A stretch of 57,154 nt of DNA from an uncultured Nitrospira sp. (GCA_946479785.1 CAMLHQ010000009.1:1-57154), one strand, 5' to 3'; counted from the stretch's first letter, positions 47,711-56,215 are shown. Program-made: numbers and translations. Notes: generated by a model from the sequence alone, not told the origin.

Positions 47711-48409
47711 CTAAATATGCGTTAACTCATCGTCTGTCTTTTCTCGCCGCAGCCGCCGCTCCAGCGCCTCTTTGGCGATGGTGCGCCCTCCCAAACCCAG
47801 CGCGATGGCCATCGCCAACACGATCCCTCCGAATATAATGGAGAAGCCTGCCACCACGATTTCCTTGGCAATTCCCAACTGGGTCAAGACCATGGCTCCG
47901 GTAAAGATCACCACACCCCATCGAACCATATTGGCGATCAACCTGGCTCCCTGAACCTGGGCATTGACTGCCGCAATCAACACCGCTTCACCGGTGAAGT
48001 TGGCCAGAAGGATACCAAAGAGTGCAACGAGGATGGCGGCGACCACATCAGGCAAGAATCCCAGGATGGCACTCATGAGGTTGGCGGTGGCCGGAAAATC
48101 CAATGCATCGACGCCCATGAATGCAAAAAACAAGAACACGATCCAGAACGAGAGCCGACCGATCAGATGAGAGATCGGCTGTTTCACCCCCGCTTTTGCT
48201 AGGGCGGGAGTGAGTCCCATCCGCTCACACAAGGCTTCGAAGCGGACGGCGCTAAAAATGCGAACGAGCAAAAGTTTCACGAGCCATCCCATGGCCAGAC
48301 CCAGCAGCAGGAATGTCACCATGGCCATAAGTCTCGGCAAGAAGAGCACGCCTCGCCTCATCATTTCTCGAAAGGCCTCAACCATAGCTTCTTGCCACAT
48401 TTCACTCAT
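47711..48409 (-). CDS. Small mechanosensitive-channel-type membrane protein
   Basis: About 232 residues from the ATG at 48409, chosen because GGAGG lies 5 bp upstream and ATGA overlaps the previous stop. Five hydrophobic helices are seen (for example LMAMVTFLLLGLAMGWLVKL and MVRWGVVIFTGAMVLTQLGI), with repeated TM-helix pairs like those of the MscS-related TM_helix repeat family (CmpX-type), and a C-terminal MAIALGLGGRTIAKEALERR. The beta domain of MscS is absent. It may gate on membrane tension and release solutes on osmotic downshift, which fits its place among trehalose genes. Confidence 0.8.
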   Translation of the reverse strand: MSEMWQEAMVEAFREMMRRGVLFLPRLMAMVTFLLLGLAMGWLVKLLLVRIFSAVRFEALCERMGLTPALAKAGVKQPISHLIGRLSFWIVFLFFAFMGVDALDFPATANLMSAILGFLPDVVAAILVALFGILLANFTGEAVLIAAVNAQVQGARLIANMVRWGVVIFTGAMVLTQLGIAKEIVVAGFSIIFGGIVLAMAIALGLGGRTIAKEALERRLRREKTDDELTHI

Positions 48410-49686
48410 TGGAACCTCCATCGCTCGACCAGATAGGGCTTCAGGGCCTCAAAGGCCTGACAACCCTGTTCGACCGTCTGCCGTACCACGTCAGGGCTTC
48501 CATCTTTCGTTTCCAGGACCAGCGAAGCGGTGCGTCCGAGGTAGAGTGGCGTCAGTGACTTGAGCAGGTGCTCACGATGGATGACTTTCTCGTGATACGC
48601 GACTGCAAAGTCATAGACGGTCTGAGTCCACAGTGTGAGAGGAAAGCGAAAGTCCTCATCATCTTTCAAACCCAGCGTGAGTACACCGGCCAATGTCTCT
48701 GGGGCCAGAATGATCTCCCAGATCGGAAGCAAATCCCTCAAACCCTGTCGAAACCCCTTCACCATCCGCTCAACGTTGATGGGACCTGATTCGACCTCAG
48801 CGTCAATCGGCTGACCGATCTCCGGAACCGCACTCGACCCGGACTGCTTTTCCCACACGTCTTGATAGCGCTCCATATAATGATACGAAGCTCCTACCGC
48901 TTGTGCGAGCATCATGGAGACGTCGACCGCGCTTGCTTTTGTATCCTGAATTTTGGCTCCAAGTCTCGCCTGCCACACCTGATATCCCTCCGCGACGGCG
49001 ACAGTGGTCAGCCAGCTGTCAATCGCGAAGCGGGCGGCGTCTTTCTCCCATAAAAAATCCTTTTCCAAATAGAAGCTGGCCAATCTCCCGGAAAACCCGT
49101 AACCGCCGCCTATCTGACAGGCGACGCGCTTTCCATAGAGTGATCGAGTCAAGGGCGCAATGAGATTATTGGTGAGACTGCCCTCATAGCGTTGGCGACG
49201 AAACACCGGCGCCACATAGTCAGCACCTTCTTCCAACACCGGCTGGGCGAGCAGATCTATCCACTCCGTCGCAACCGATCGAACACTGGCGTCAATGACG
49301 ACACAAGCCTTCGCCTGCAACCGCTCAGTAATCGCAAAGAAGGACCTGAACGCCTCCTCGCGTGCGGGCATGCCCGAGTATGACAATCGATTCAGGGCAA
49401 ATGGGTTCGCGGATATTCCTTCTGTCAAAGGCTGCACCACCGCGAGAGGGAGAAGGCCTCCCACGACACGTTTGACGATCTCTGGCGTTCCATCCTGTGA
49501 GCCGACATCGGCATTGACGATCAAGATCGACGAATGCGCCAAGGACACATTCAGTCCCGCGAGGATGGTTTTCATGACCGATTCGATCGTTGAGGACTGA
49601 TTGAACGACGGAAGAGCGACAAGGAGATCGACCTTGTGCACATCCGGGCATTGCTGCTGAACTTGTTCCCATACGGTTTCCCCCAT
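48406..49686 (-). CDS. GpgS/GT81-like glycosyltransferase
   Basis: About 426 residues from the ATG at 49686 (AAGGGA 7 bp upstream); a TTG at 49710 is possible. The N-terminal GT-A half starts VDLLVALPSFNQSSTIESVM and has ILIVNADVGSQDGTPEI. GACVVIDASVRS-like sequence (residues about 128-137, ACVVIDASVRS) sits where GpgS and mannosylglycerate synthases carry DSD or DxD; CQIGGGYGFSGRLA corresponds to their acceptor loop. These relatives make glucosyl- or mannosylglycerate-type compatible solutes. The loss of the second acidic residue of DXD is unusual. It is preceded by treT and overlaps the channel gene. Exact product unknown. Confidence 0.78.
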   Translation of the reverse strand: MGETVWEQVQQQCPDVHKVDLLVALPSFNQSSTIESVMKTILAGLNVSLAHSSILIVNADVGSQDGTPEIVKRVVGGLLPLAVVQPLTEGISANPFALNRLSYSGMPAREEAFRSFFAITERLQAKACVVIDASVRSVATEWIDLLAQPVLEEGADYVAPVFRRQRYEGSLTNNLIAPLTRSLYGKRVACQIGGGYGFSGRLASFYLEKDFLWEKDAARFAIDSWLTTVAVAEGYQVWQARLGAKIQDTKASAVDVSMMLAQAVGASYHYMERYQDVWEKQSGSSAVPEIGQPIDAEVESGPINVERMVKGFRQGLRDLLPIWEIILAPETLAGVLTLGLKDDEDFRFPLTLWTQTVYDFAVAYHEKVIHREHLLKSLTPLYLGRTASLVLETKDGSPDVVRQTVEQGCQAFEALKPYLVERWRFQ

Positions 49687-49726
49687 CACAGATTCCCTTG
49701 ACGCATTCAATGGACTACGTCCTCAA

Positions 49727-50926
49727 TCACCGGTTTCCAAACAGTCTCATGAGTGTCAGATAATCGCTCAAATGACGTGTGACGAGAAAGTTCCTTCTCA
49801 CATGTTCTCGGCCCGCACCTCCCATGCGCTGTATGTGGCTGGGATTATTTAGGAGATGCCTGGCCCTGAACGCCACCCCTTCGACAGAATGGACGGTATA
49901 CCCTGTCACTCCATCTACGATCTGGGCGGCAAGTCCACCGGCTGTGCTCCCTATCACAGGCTTTCCTTTCCACATGGCCTCAGTCACGGCAAGACTGAAT
50001 CCCTCCTTGATCGATTTCTGAAAGATGATGGTGGCAGCTCGCTGGAGAGCGTTGATCTCAACGTCCGCTTCGGGAGGTAGTTGCAGGACGTGAATATCGG
50101 GATCACCTCCGACCGCTTCCTGGACTGCCGCCAAAACCGCTTCCCCCTCCGGATCATGCATTACACCGGATCCGGCCACGATCAGGCGGCAATTATGGTG
50201 TTTCTTTACCAATTGATAGGCTTTGATCGCGCCCATCGGATCCTTAAACCACTCGAAGCGCGCCAACTGAAGGAGAATAGGTTTATCCCGCGGGATGCCA
50301 AGACGGTGGAGAACCTGGTTGATTTCTTGGCGGCTCATATTCCGGTTTTTCTCACTCAATGGATCAATCGATGGAGAAATGAGGAACTGGGGGATGGGAA
50401 GGCGATGCGCAAACCCGGGAAGTGAGAAGATGGCCGCGTCATACCCGACAATGAAACGACGGAGAAAGCTCCAGCTCTGCTGCCGGGGCTTGGCAATGTC
50501 GAGGTAACAACGCCAGAACCACTTCCCTCCCTTTCGATGCTCGATCAACGCCGCCGGTGGGGGGTCATGGATCATCACGAGGTCCGCGTCCAGATTCAGG
50601 GTCTGGGCCGTGCGCTCATTGATCTTGAGATAGACCTCTTGCATCTGCTCCGTCAGATGGTCGTCCTGGCCTTGGAGCGAATTAGCCAATCGCCTGGTGA
50701 CCTGGAAGAACTCTTGATCACCTGCCAATACCTCCCAGCGAGCATGAATGCCCAACGTATTCAGCATCGGCACCAGCCGGCGGAGGATTTCGGCCATGCC
50801 GCCCCCATACCTGCCCGCGCTGATGTGCAGAAAACTTTGTCCTGCAACCTGATCGCTCAAGCGGTAAAGAAATTCGACTGTGCCTTTCGGCGCATAGTCT
50901 CGATAGTCGTCCAATTCTTGAGCCAT
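49727..50926 (-). CDS. treT: Trehalose synthase TreT (trehalose glycosyltransferring synthase)
   Basis: The 399-residue GT4 protein has the TreT pattern: FLHISAGRYGGGMAEILRRL at the acceptor-side glycine loop, MIHDPPPAALI, WFWRCYLDIAKP and, in the donor domain, LLQLARFEWFKDPMGAIKAY, IFQKSIKEGFSLAVTEAMWK with the E-x7-E motif. TreT makes trehalose from an NDP-glucose and glucose. It lies directly after treS, so the two could interconvert trehalose and maltose and feed the GlgE route. Otsba genes are absent from the window. Kojibiose/trehalose phosphorylase-like activities are less likely given the GT-B retaining motif. Confidence 0.9.
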   Translation of the reverse strand: MAQELDDYRDYAPKGTVEFLYRLSDQVAGQSFLHISAGRYGGGMAEILRRLVPMLNTLGIHARWEVLAGDQEFFQVTRRLANSLQGQDDHLTEQMQEVYLKINERTAQTLNLDADLVMIHDPPPAALIEHRKGGKWFWRCYLDIAKPRQQSWSFLRRFIVGYDAAIFSLPGFAHRLPIPQFLISPSIDPLSEKNRNMSRQEINQVLHRLGIPRDKPILLQLARFEWFKDPMGAIKAYQLVKKHHNCRLIVAGSGVMHDPEGEAVLAAVQEAVGGDPDIHVLQLPPEADVEINALQRAATIIFQKSIKEGFSLAVTEAMWKGKPVIGSTAGGLAAQIVDGVTGYTVHSVEGVAFRARHLLNNPSHIQRMGGAGREHVRRNFLVTRHLSDYLTLMRLFGNR

Positions 50927-50953
50927 CGTGCTCAGAGCTCGTATGGGCGCCCG

Positions 50954-52627
50954 CTAAACGACGCTGCCTTCGATTCCGTAAGACGGGTCGTCACTCGATT
51001 TCTTTTCCAAGTTGAACCAGTAAAAACCGTAAGGAGCTAAGCTCAAGACGTAGGGACGCCTACCGATAGTGGGAAACCGTGACCCGCCTAACAGCTCAAT
51101 GGGGACTATGCCCTCGAATTGTGGCAGGTCCAATTCCACGGGTTGCGCCGATCCGGCCAGATTATGCACGAGCAACAGCTGGTTCCCCCGATATTCGCGT
51201 ACATACGCGAGGACTTTGTCGTTCTGTGGCCGAAGAAAGGCAAGAGTCCCTCGCCCAAATGCCGGGTGCTTTTTTCGCCTGGCAATCATTTGCCTCATCC
51301 AGTGCAATAGCGAATGTGGCGATTGCCGCTGAGATTCGACGTTCGTCACGTGAAATCCGTAGACTGAATCGGAAATAGCCGGCAAGTACAGTTTGGAGGG
51401 GTCGGCCTTCGAAAATCCCCCGTTTCGATCACCGGTCCACTGCATAGGTGTTCGAACGCCATTGCGATCTCCGAGATGGACGTTGTCTCCCATTCCAATC
51501 TCATCACCATAGTAAAGAATAGGACTTCCAGGAAGTGTAAACACAAGGCTGTTGAGCAGTTCAATCTTTCGACGATCGTTGTCCAACAACGGCGCCAATC
51601 GCCGAGCGATTCCGATATTGCGCCGCATTTGTGGATCTCGCGCGTAGGCGTAGTACATATAATCGCGTTCTTCGCCGGCACACATTTCCAATGTCAACTC
51701 GTCATGGTTCCGCAGAAACAGACACCATTGGCAGTTGTCAGGGATCGGAGGTGTGTGCGTGAACATATCGACAATGGGATGCCAATCCTCACTACGGACT
51801 CCCATGAACAGTCTGGGCATGAGAGGAAAGTGAAACGCCATGTGAAACTCATCGCCATTCCCGAAGTAGGGACGTACATCGGCGGGCCATTGATTGGCTT
51901 CCGCCAGAAGGATGCGTCCGCGATAGGCTTTGTCGATCTGTTTTCGTATTTCCTTCAGATAGGCGTGTGTCTCCGGGAGGTTCTCACAGATGGTGCCCTC
52001 GCGCTCAAATAAGTAGGGAACCGCGTCGCAACGAAATCCATCGAGCCCCTGATCGAGCCAGAAGGACATGACATCCAGCATGGCCTTCTGGAGCTCAGGG
52101 TTGTCGTAGTTCAAATCGGGCTGATGGCTGAAAAACCGATGCCAGTAATAGGCGTTTGCCACCGGATCCCAGGTCCAGTTCGACTTCTCTGTGTCAATAA
52201 AGATGATCCGCGCTTTCTCATACCGCTTGTCGGTGTCGCTCCACACATAGTAGTCGCGCTTGGCTGACTGTGGCGAACTTCTCGCCTCCTGAAACCACGG
52301 ATGCTGATCCGATGTGTGATTGAGCACAAGGTCCACAATGACGCGTATTCCCCTTTTATGCGCTTGGTCGATGAATTCTCGAAACTCTTCCAGCGAGCCG
52401 TAATCTGGAGAGATGGCACGGTAATTCGCCACATCGTAACCGTCGTCACGCAAAGGGGAAGGGAAGAAGGGAAGCAACCAGAGACAATTGACGCCGAGCC
52501 ATTCGATATAGTCCAGTTTGTCGATGAGCCCGCGAAAATCCCCTATTCCATCATCATTTCCGTCGTGAAAGGCTTTGACGTGAACCTCATAAAAGACCGC
52601 GTCCTTGAACCACAGTGGATCTTTCAT
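50954..52627 (-). CDS. treS: Maltose alpha-D-glucosyltransferase (trehalose synthase) TreS
   Basis: The 557-residue GH13_16 enzyme begins [20 protein letters not shown] and carries [16 protein letters not shown], nucleophile Asp in [14 protein letters not shown], acid/base Glu in [13 protein letters not shown] and [12 protein letters not shown], the last characteristic of Tre[21 protein letters not shown] is also a TreS-specific block. It isomerises trehalose and maltose. There is no C-terminal kinase fusion; the kinase is separate. A ribosome site AGAAGGAAG precedes the ATG. It follows the DUF5752 gene by 21 bp. Confidence 0.95.
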   Translation of the reverse strand: MKDPLWFKDAVFYEVHVKAFHDGNDDGIGDFRGLIDKLDYIEWLGVNCLWLLPFFPSPLRDDGYDVANYRAISPDYGSLEEFREFIDQAHKRGIRVIVDLVLNHTSDQHPWFQEARSSPQSAKRDYYVWSDTDKRYEKARIIFIDTEKSNWTWDPVANAYYWHRFFSHQPDLNYDNPELQKAMLDVMSFWLDQGLDGFRCDAVPYLFEREGTICENLPETHAYLKEIRKQIDKAYRGRILLAEANQWPADVRPYFGNGDEFHMAFHFPLMPRLFMGVRSEDWHPIVDMFTHTPPIPDNCQWCLFLRNHDELTLEMCAGEERDYMYYAYARDPQMRRNIGIARRLAPLLDNDRRKIELLNSLVFTLPGSPILYYGDEIGMGDNVHLGDRNGVRTPMQWTGDRNGGFSKADPSKLYLPAISDSVYGFHVTNVESQRQSPHSLLHWMRQMIARRKKHPAFGRGTLAFLRPQNDKVLAYVREYRGNQLLLVHNLAGSAQPVELDLPQFEGIVPIELLGGSRFPTIGRRPYVLSLAPYGFYWFNLEKKSSDDPSYGIEGSVV

Positions 52628-52648
52628 CTTCCAGCTTCCTTCTTCTCC

Positions 52649-53317
52649 CTAGGACATGTGCTCTCGATCCAAAAACTCGTCACACACCGTGAGCAGCTCG
52701 GAACGCACCCGTTCGAGACTGCCCAAATAGGGGTTGATGGCACGCAGTTTTTCAGCGAGCTCGGGCATCCCGAGACTTTGGTGAATCCACGCGGAGAAAT
52801 CGCTTTCTTCGTGCTTGAGCCGATGCCGCGCTTCAAAGACATGGAAATAGATCGCACTCACCTCGACCTCGCTCAAGGCGTTCCGGAATTCCTGTAGTGT
52901 CCGAACCTCCATACGGGTGGGCACTTGGAGAATGAGGGACTTATTGAAGTAAAACGGCTCGCCAAAAATGACTCGCGGCACGATTGGCGTCTTTGACAAA
53001 TGGTCGTCAATGATGGAGATGAGTTCGGCGCGTAGCGCATCGAGCTCCATGAACTCGAATGGATCGACCACCGACAGACGCTCTCCCAACACATGATCGC
53101 GCACTTCCATTGCGACCCATTGCGCGAAATCATTCGGGTACACGCGCTCGACATAGCTGTGCCGAAGAAAATAACTGTGCGTATGAAAGTAGATCGAATC
53201 GAGCGGAACGGTTTCAAGTAATTCTACCAACCTCTTCTCATCGTCTGCTTCCTCGCCCAGGACTTCTCGCAACTCGCTACATTCCATGAATAAAAAAGGG
53301 CGGTTTGCTGTTTGCAC
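52649..53317 (-). CDS. DUF5752-type protein with internal duplication
   Basis: A 222-residue cytoplasmic-looking protein starting at a GTG with AAGGGAGAACTC upstream. Residues 8-107 and 122-216 repeat each other: SIYFHTHSYFLR and AIYFHVFEARHR; NDFAQWV and SDFSAWI; ERLSVVDPFEF and EKLRAINPYLG; ALRAELISIIDDHL and RVRSELLTVCDEFL. Such proteins occur beside trehalose/glucan genes in several bacteria and archaea and are of unknown function. It is the first gene of the operon. The conserved His and Trp in both repeats could line a binding site. Family name is from memory. Confidence 0.78.
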   Translation of the reverse strand: MQTANRPFLFMECSELREVLGEEADDEKRLVELLETVPLDSIYFHTHSYFLRHSYVERVYPNDFAQWVAMEVRDHVLGERLSVVDPFEFMELDALRAELISIIDDHLSKTPIVPRVIFGEPFYFNKSLILQVPTRMEVRTLQEFRNALSEVEVSAIYFHVFEARHRLKHEESDFSAWIHQSLGMPELAEKLRAINPYLGSLERVRSELLTVCDEFLDREHMS

Positions 53318-53341
53318 GAGTTCTCCCTTGGGGTATGCCAG

Positions 53342-53358
53342 CCTAAATTAGGATTATA
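53342..53358 (-). promoter_or_regulatory. TATAAT box and overlapping palindrome before the trehalose/glucan operon
   Basis: On the minus strand TATAAT (53353-53358) is a perfect -10, with no good -35 (GGTCTT or GTCTTA at the right distance). Directly downstream, CCTAAATTAGG (53342-53352) is an 11-bp palindrome covering the expected start point. Transcription would start near 53346, giving a leader of about 30 nt. The weak -35 suggests an activator or an alternative sigma factor. Confidence 0.45.
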
Positions 53359-53440
53359 AGCCTCAACCGACGGGTAAGACCGAAAAAAGGACTTCCACTG
53401 AAGCCTTGAACCATTGTTCACAAGAACTAAGGCAAAGGTG

Positions 53441-53458
53441 CCTAGGGGAAGCACCAGT
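53441..53458. repeat. Half-conserved CCTAGG-N6-ACCAGT site
   Basis: CCTAGGGGAAGCACCAGT has one good CTAGG arm and a degenerate second arm, in the same geometry as the repeats at 38688, 39532 and 56278. It lies between the divergent DUF5752 operon and the small plus gene at 53601. Low-confidence member of the set. Confidence 0.3.
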
Positions 53459-53600
53459 TGTCCTTCATTTCCTAACGAAGATAAGTAGGAGGGAGCCTGT
53501 TTGCTCTTTTCCATCACCCGCAAGAAGGCCTTATCGGGCGACACCTTAATGAGATCTTCTCAATGCTATGAAGATCGGATCAACTACGAAGGAGGAGATC

Positions 53601-53780
53601 ATGACACCAGTAAATTGGGTTCATGAGTGGTGGCTGCATGAGGACTGCTGGACCGACCAGGACGAAGGGCAGCAGGTTTGCAGAAAAATAGCCGAGATCG
53701 ACGCCCTCTGGAGCTATGGAGAAAGGGCAGGTGGCGACAGGCTCGAACAGCTGGGGCTTCAAGCGATTCAACGGCAATGA
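53601..53780 (+). CDS. Small acidic hypothetical protein (59 aa)
   Basis: The ATG at 53601 is preceded by AAGGAGGAG at 5 bp spacing, the strongest ribosome site in the window. The protein starts MTPVNWVHEWWLHEDCWTD and is rich in Trp (four) and acidic residues, with two cysteines. No membrane segment and no known motif. A hairpin follows (53788-53807). The ATG 11 codons upstream is not needed. The strong translation signal and divergent position to the trehalose operon support a real stress-type small protein. Confidence 0.6.
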   Translation: MTPVNWVHEWWLHEDCWTDQDEGQQVCRKIAEIDALWSYGERAGGDRLEQLGLQAIQRQ

Positions 53781-53787
53781 CCCAGAC

Positions 53788-53807
53788 CGATCCAACACAA
53801 AGGATCG
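53788..53807 (+). terminator. Hairpin after the 59-aa gene
   Basis: CGATCC-AACACAAA-GGATCG forms a perfect 6-bp stem; T5 appears about 9 bp later (53816-53820). Stem is right but the T-tract is displaced, so termination is likely but not certain. Confidence 0.45.
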
Positions 53808-53911
53808 CAGACGCATTTTTGCGGTGACACTCCACTTGTCGTCGGAGCATCACTTCCCGGCCGCGGGGCCGTTACTCCTAGACCATAAGCAAGCGGGTAA
53901 TAAGAACAGAG

Positions 53912-53932
53912 GCAGCCGTCTATGCGGCTTGC
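53912..53932 (-). terminator. Terminator of tRNA-Glu
   Basis: Minus strand GCAAGCCG-CATAGA-CGGCTGC folds into a 7-bp stem with one bulged A, followed by CTCTGTTCTTATT. It starts 9 bp after the tRNA 3' end. Confidence 0.6.
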
Positions 53933-53941
53933 GTAGTCTTC

Positions 53942-54019
53942 TGGTGTCCCCAACGGGATTCGAACCCGTGTTGCCGGCTTGAAAGGCCGGCGTCCTAGGC
54001 CAGGCTAGACGATGGGGAC
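53942..54019 (-). tRNA. tRNA-Glu (anticodon UUC)
   Basis: The minus strand gives a full cloverleaf of 78 nt with acceptor GTCCCCA/TGGGGAC, anticodon loop CTTTCAA (anticodon TTC, reading Glu GAA/GAG), T arm ACGGGTTCGAATCCCGT and an encoded CCA. The 7-bp acceptor and 5-bp T stem are perfect. A TTGTGA box lies about 50 bp upstream but the -10 is unclear. Confidence 0.97.
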
Positions 54020-54176
54020 GTCAGGTGAGCCCGACACGATAGGCTGGACTCTTACCACACTCACAACCCGCGTGTCACTAGAAGCGTCCGGATGCCCTCC
54101 GACCTACGGTCGAATTTTCGCCTTCAATAGAGTAGGATGAACGAAGTTCTTGGCCTCTCAGGAAGAGGAGTTTCAG

Positions 54177-54665
54177 ATGATGACACGGGAAAAGACGTCT
54201 TGGTCGAAAGGCTTGATCCTTGTAAGCGGGTTATTTCTCGTTTCTTGTGCTCACGATACCTATCAGCAACGTGCGGACCTCGTGAAGGACCATTCCGAAG
54301 CCTTCTATACGCACCTCAAAGCCAATCGGGTGGAATCCGCCATTAGAGAGAACGAACAAATTGAAGCGCTGGCTAATGAGATGGGAGAGACAGTCCGTAA
54401 ACGCGCCGCCCAACAAGGCACCACTCCAGTAGAACGGGAATTTGCCTTGATGAAGACAGCCAATGAAGCCGCCGCCGCCAATTGGCTCGCCCTGGGCCAA
54501 TATTTCGCGATCAAGAAGCAGTATGCGCAAGCCAGAGCCACATACCAACGAGTCCTCAATACCTACAATAATCCGACAGACCGTCCGTATCGCGAGCGGG
54601 CCACACGGGCCCTCGAAGACCTCAACATCCTCAATCCACCGACTGCCGCAGTTCCCAATCCGTGA
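54177..54665 (+). CDS. Lipoprotein with helical repeat-like region
   Basis: 162 residues from the ATG at 54177, where AGGAAGAGGAG precedes it. The signal peptide (LILVSGLFLVSC) has a lipobox ending in Cys. The mature part is helical and includes NEAAAANWLALGQYFAIKK and QARATYQRVLNTYNNP, one or two TPR-like hairpins, and ends NPPTAAVPNP. Probably a lipid-anchored periplasmic protein. The stop overlaps the next gene's GTG by 4 bp (GTGA), so the two are coupled. Function unknown. Confidence 0.78.
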   Translation: MMTREKTSWSKGLILVSGLFLVSCAHDTYQQRADLVKDHSEAFYTHLKANRVESAIRENEQIEALANEMGETVRKRAAQQGTTPVEREFALMKTANEAAAANWLALGQYFAIKKQYAQARATYQRVLNTYNNPTDRPYRERATRALEDLNILNPPTAAVPNP

Positions 54666-55225
54666 AGCGTTTCGACGGCAGGGCTCGGACGTTGAGCTTC
54701 CTCCTTGGCTTCTTCGTGCTTTTTCCTTTGCTCTCTCTTGAAGGATGTACGCACAAGATCCATGTGACGCCGGTGTCACCCGTCACCTCATCCGCTCCTA
54801 TCAAACAGTCGCTTCGCGTGCAGGTCCCATTTCTTGCCCTGGAAGGAGCCGACCATATGCCGGGAATCGCCATGCTCGAGTGGCCGACTAAGGATTTTCG
54901 CTCGGCTCTCATCGACTATGTGCAGCAACGTCACACATTCAGTGCGGTCAGTGACAAAGAGGGATCATTAACATTGACTGTCAAACCTTGGCTGTGGATG
55001 AGGTCTCGAGGAGAATATCGCTACATCGTCCATTTCGAGTCGGACCTTGGACCGACTGGCAAACCGCCGATCAAATCATACGTGGTTGAAAAAGAAGCCG
55101 TGGGCTCACGCGTGCGTTGGGTCACGGCTTCCGATCAAAATCCTATTGCAGAAGCCGTGCAGGCAGCCCTGGACGATCTGTTCTTACAGATTGAGGAGGA
55201 TGCGACGTTGTATGGAAGGAAATGA
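54662..55225 (+). CDS. Lipoprotein of unknown function
   Basis: 187 residues, starting at a GTG that overlaps the previous stop. A signal peptide (TLSFLLGFFVLFPLLSLEGC) ends in a lipobox. The mature sequence has VPFLALEGADHMPGIAMLEWP, LTLTVKPWLWMRSRGEYRYI and an ending ALDDLFLQIEEDATLYGRK; it looks like a compact alpha/beta domain similar to small lipoproteins of outer-membrane transport systems, but I recognise no family. Likely co-expressed with the preceding lipoprotein. Confidence 0.75.
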   Translation: MKRFDGRARTLSFLLGFFVLFPLLSLEGCTHKIHVTPVSPVTSSAPIKQSLRVQVPFLALEGADHMPGIAMLEWPTKDFRSALIDYVQQRHTFSAVSDKEGSLTLTVKPWLWMRSRGEYRYIVHFESDLGPTGKPPIKSYVVEKEAVGSRVRWVTASDQNPIAEAVQAALDDLFLQIEEDATLYGRK

Positions 55226-55249
55226 TGACGACGCAGTGAGCGAATCGCG

Positions 55250-55456
55250 TTAGTCGGTTCGCCGCGATCGAGTCAGCCACATGGCGGCAAGACTTCCGAG
55301 AGCCACTCCGAACGTGAACAGGGCGCCACCGACCGCGATGCCGGCAATATTCCAATCCTGCCGATTTCGCTGCCGCAGTTCCCGTCCCAGATTAGGCACA
55401 TGCGACTCCGGTCCAAGCCATTCATCGGCGGGAGCAGGGAATGTCGATTGTTTCAT
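55250..55456 (-). CDS. Small single-span membrane protein
   Basis: 68 residues from the ATG at 55456 (AAAGG about 9 bp upstream). A soluble N-terminal 45 residues (PDAEWLG-like, actually PADEWLGPESHVPNLGREL) is followed by one membrane helix (IAGIAVGGALFTFGVALGSL) and a basic C-terminus, giving a N-out or N-in anchor. It sits between convergent lipoproteins and the MarR gene. No family recognised. Confidence 0.6.
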   Translation of the reverse strand: MKQSTFPAPADEWLGPESHVPNLGRELRQRNRQDWNIAGIAVGGALFTFGVALGSLAAMWLTRSRRTD

Positions 55457-55510
55457 GTCTAAGCCTTTTTCCAACAAGTAAGTCACGATTCGTCTTATCC
55501 GTGGGTTCGA

Positions 55511-56215
55511 TCAGCTGGCTACCTTCCGCCCGTTGTTGAATCGTTCCCACGACTCCTTGGCTTGAGAGACCGACGCTGGTTCGTACTCCGCACATTCTAA
55601 GCGCAAGGCTTGCTCACCGAACGGCGCGTTCACGTAATCGCAATGGTGAGGTTGTGCCGCATCATCATGCTGGTACGGGCGGAAATATCGGCAGGACGCG
55701 CACATCCGCGCCACCGAAATCTCTCCCTGCTCCTGCAGCGTCCGAATGACCTTCATCAGACCCTTCAAGAAGGCCACCTGCTCGGTTGACGTGAGCGCAC
55801 CGGTCGCCGCTGCCAATTGATTGGGCATGCCCACCGTCGGCGCACAAGCACGGGCGCCACGTGCTGTGAGTTCGACCGTCACGATGCGGCCGTCCCGGTG
55901 CGAACGATGCCGTTTGACTAATCGTTTCCGTTCGAGCGTCGCCACGGCCTCAGAAGCGGTCGGCAGGCGCACTACCAATTCTTGGGCAATCGCAGACACC
56001 TGCGCACTGTGGTCAGGTTTGCCACGAAGCAGCGTCAAGACCTGTCGTTGTAGAGGACCGAGCCCAGCCTGCCCTTCCCGCCGCCAGGTCCGACTCTTCA
56101 TGGCCAATCCTATTTTTTCCAATCCGGCTGCCAGATGCACGGTAATGGGGAGAGGATCCTTTTGGGCGGATTTCGACGAGCGTGTGGCTTGGTTAATATT
56201 CAATAGTTCAGCCAT
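55511..56215 (-). CDS. MarR-family regulator with C-terminal four-Cys motif
   Basis: 234 residues from the ATG at 56215 (AAGGGG 6 bp upstream). A winged-helix MarR domain is seen: GPLQRQVLTLLRGKPDHSAQ, AIAQELVVRLPTASEAVATL (recognition helix) and KRLVKRHRSHRDGRIVTVEL (wing). The final 60 residues form a separate Cys-rich tail: MCASCRYFRPY, HHCDYVN and RLECAEYEP, a CxxC-x16-C-x15-C pattern with nearby His. That suggests a zinc or Fe-S site and possibly redox or metal sensing. It has its own promoter with an inverted repeat 8 bp upstream of the -35. Confidence 0.88.
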   Translation of the reverse strand: MAELLNINQATRSSKSAQKDPLPITVHLAAGLEKIGLAMKSRTWRREGQAGLGPLQRQVLTLLRGKPDHSAQVSAIAQELVVRLPTASEAVATLERKRLVKRHRSHRDGRIVTVELTARGARACAPTVGMPNQLAAATGALTSTEQVAFLKGLMKVIRTLQEQGEISVARMCASCRYFRPYQHDDAAQPHHCDYVNAPFGEQALRLECAEYEPASVSQAKESWERFNNGRKVAS

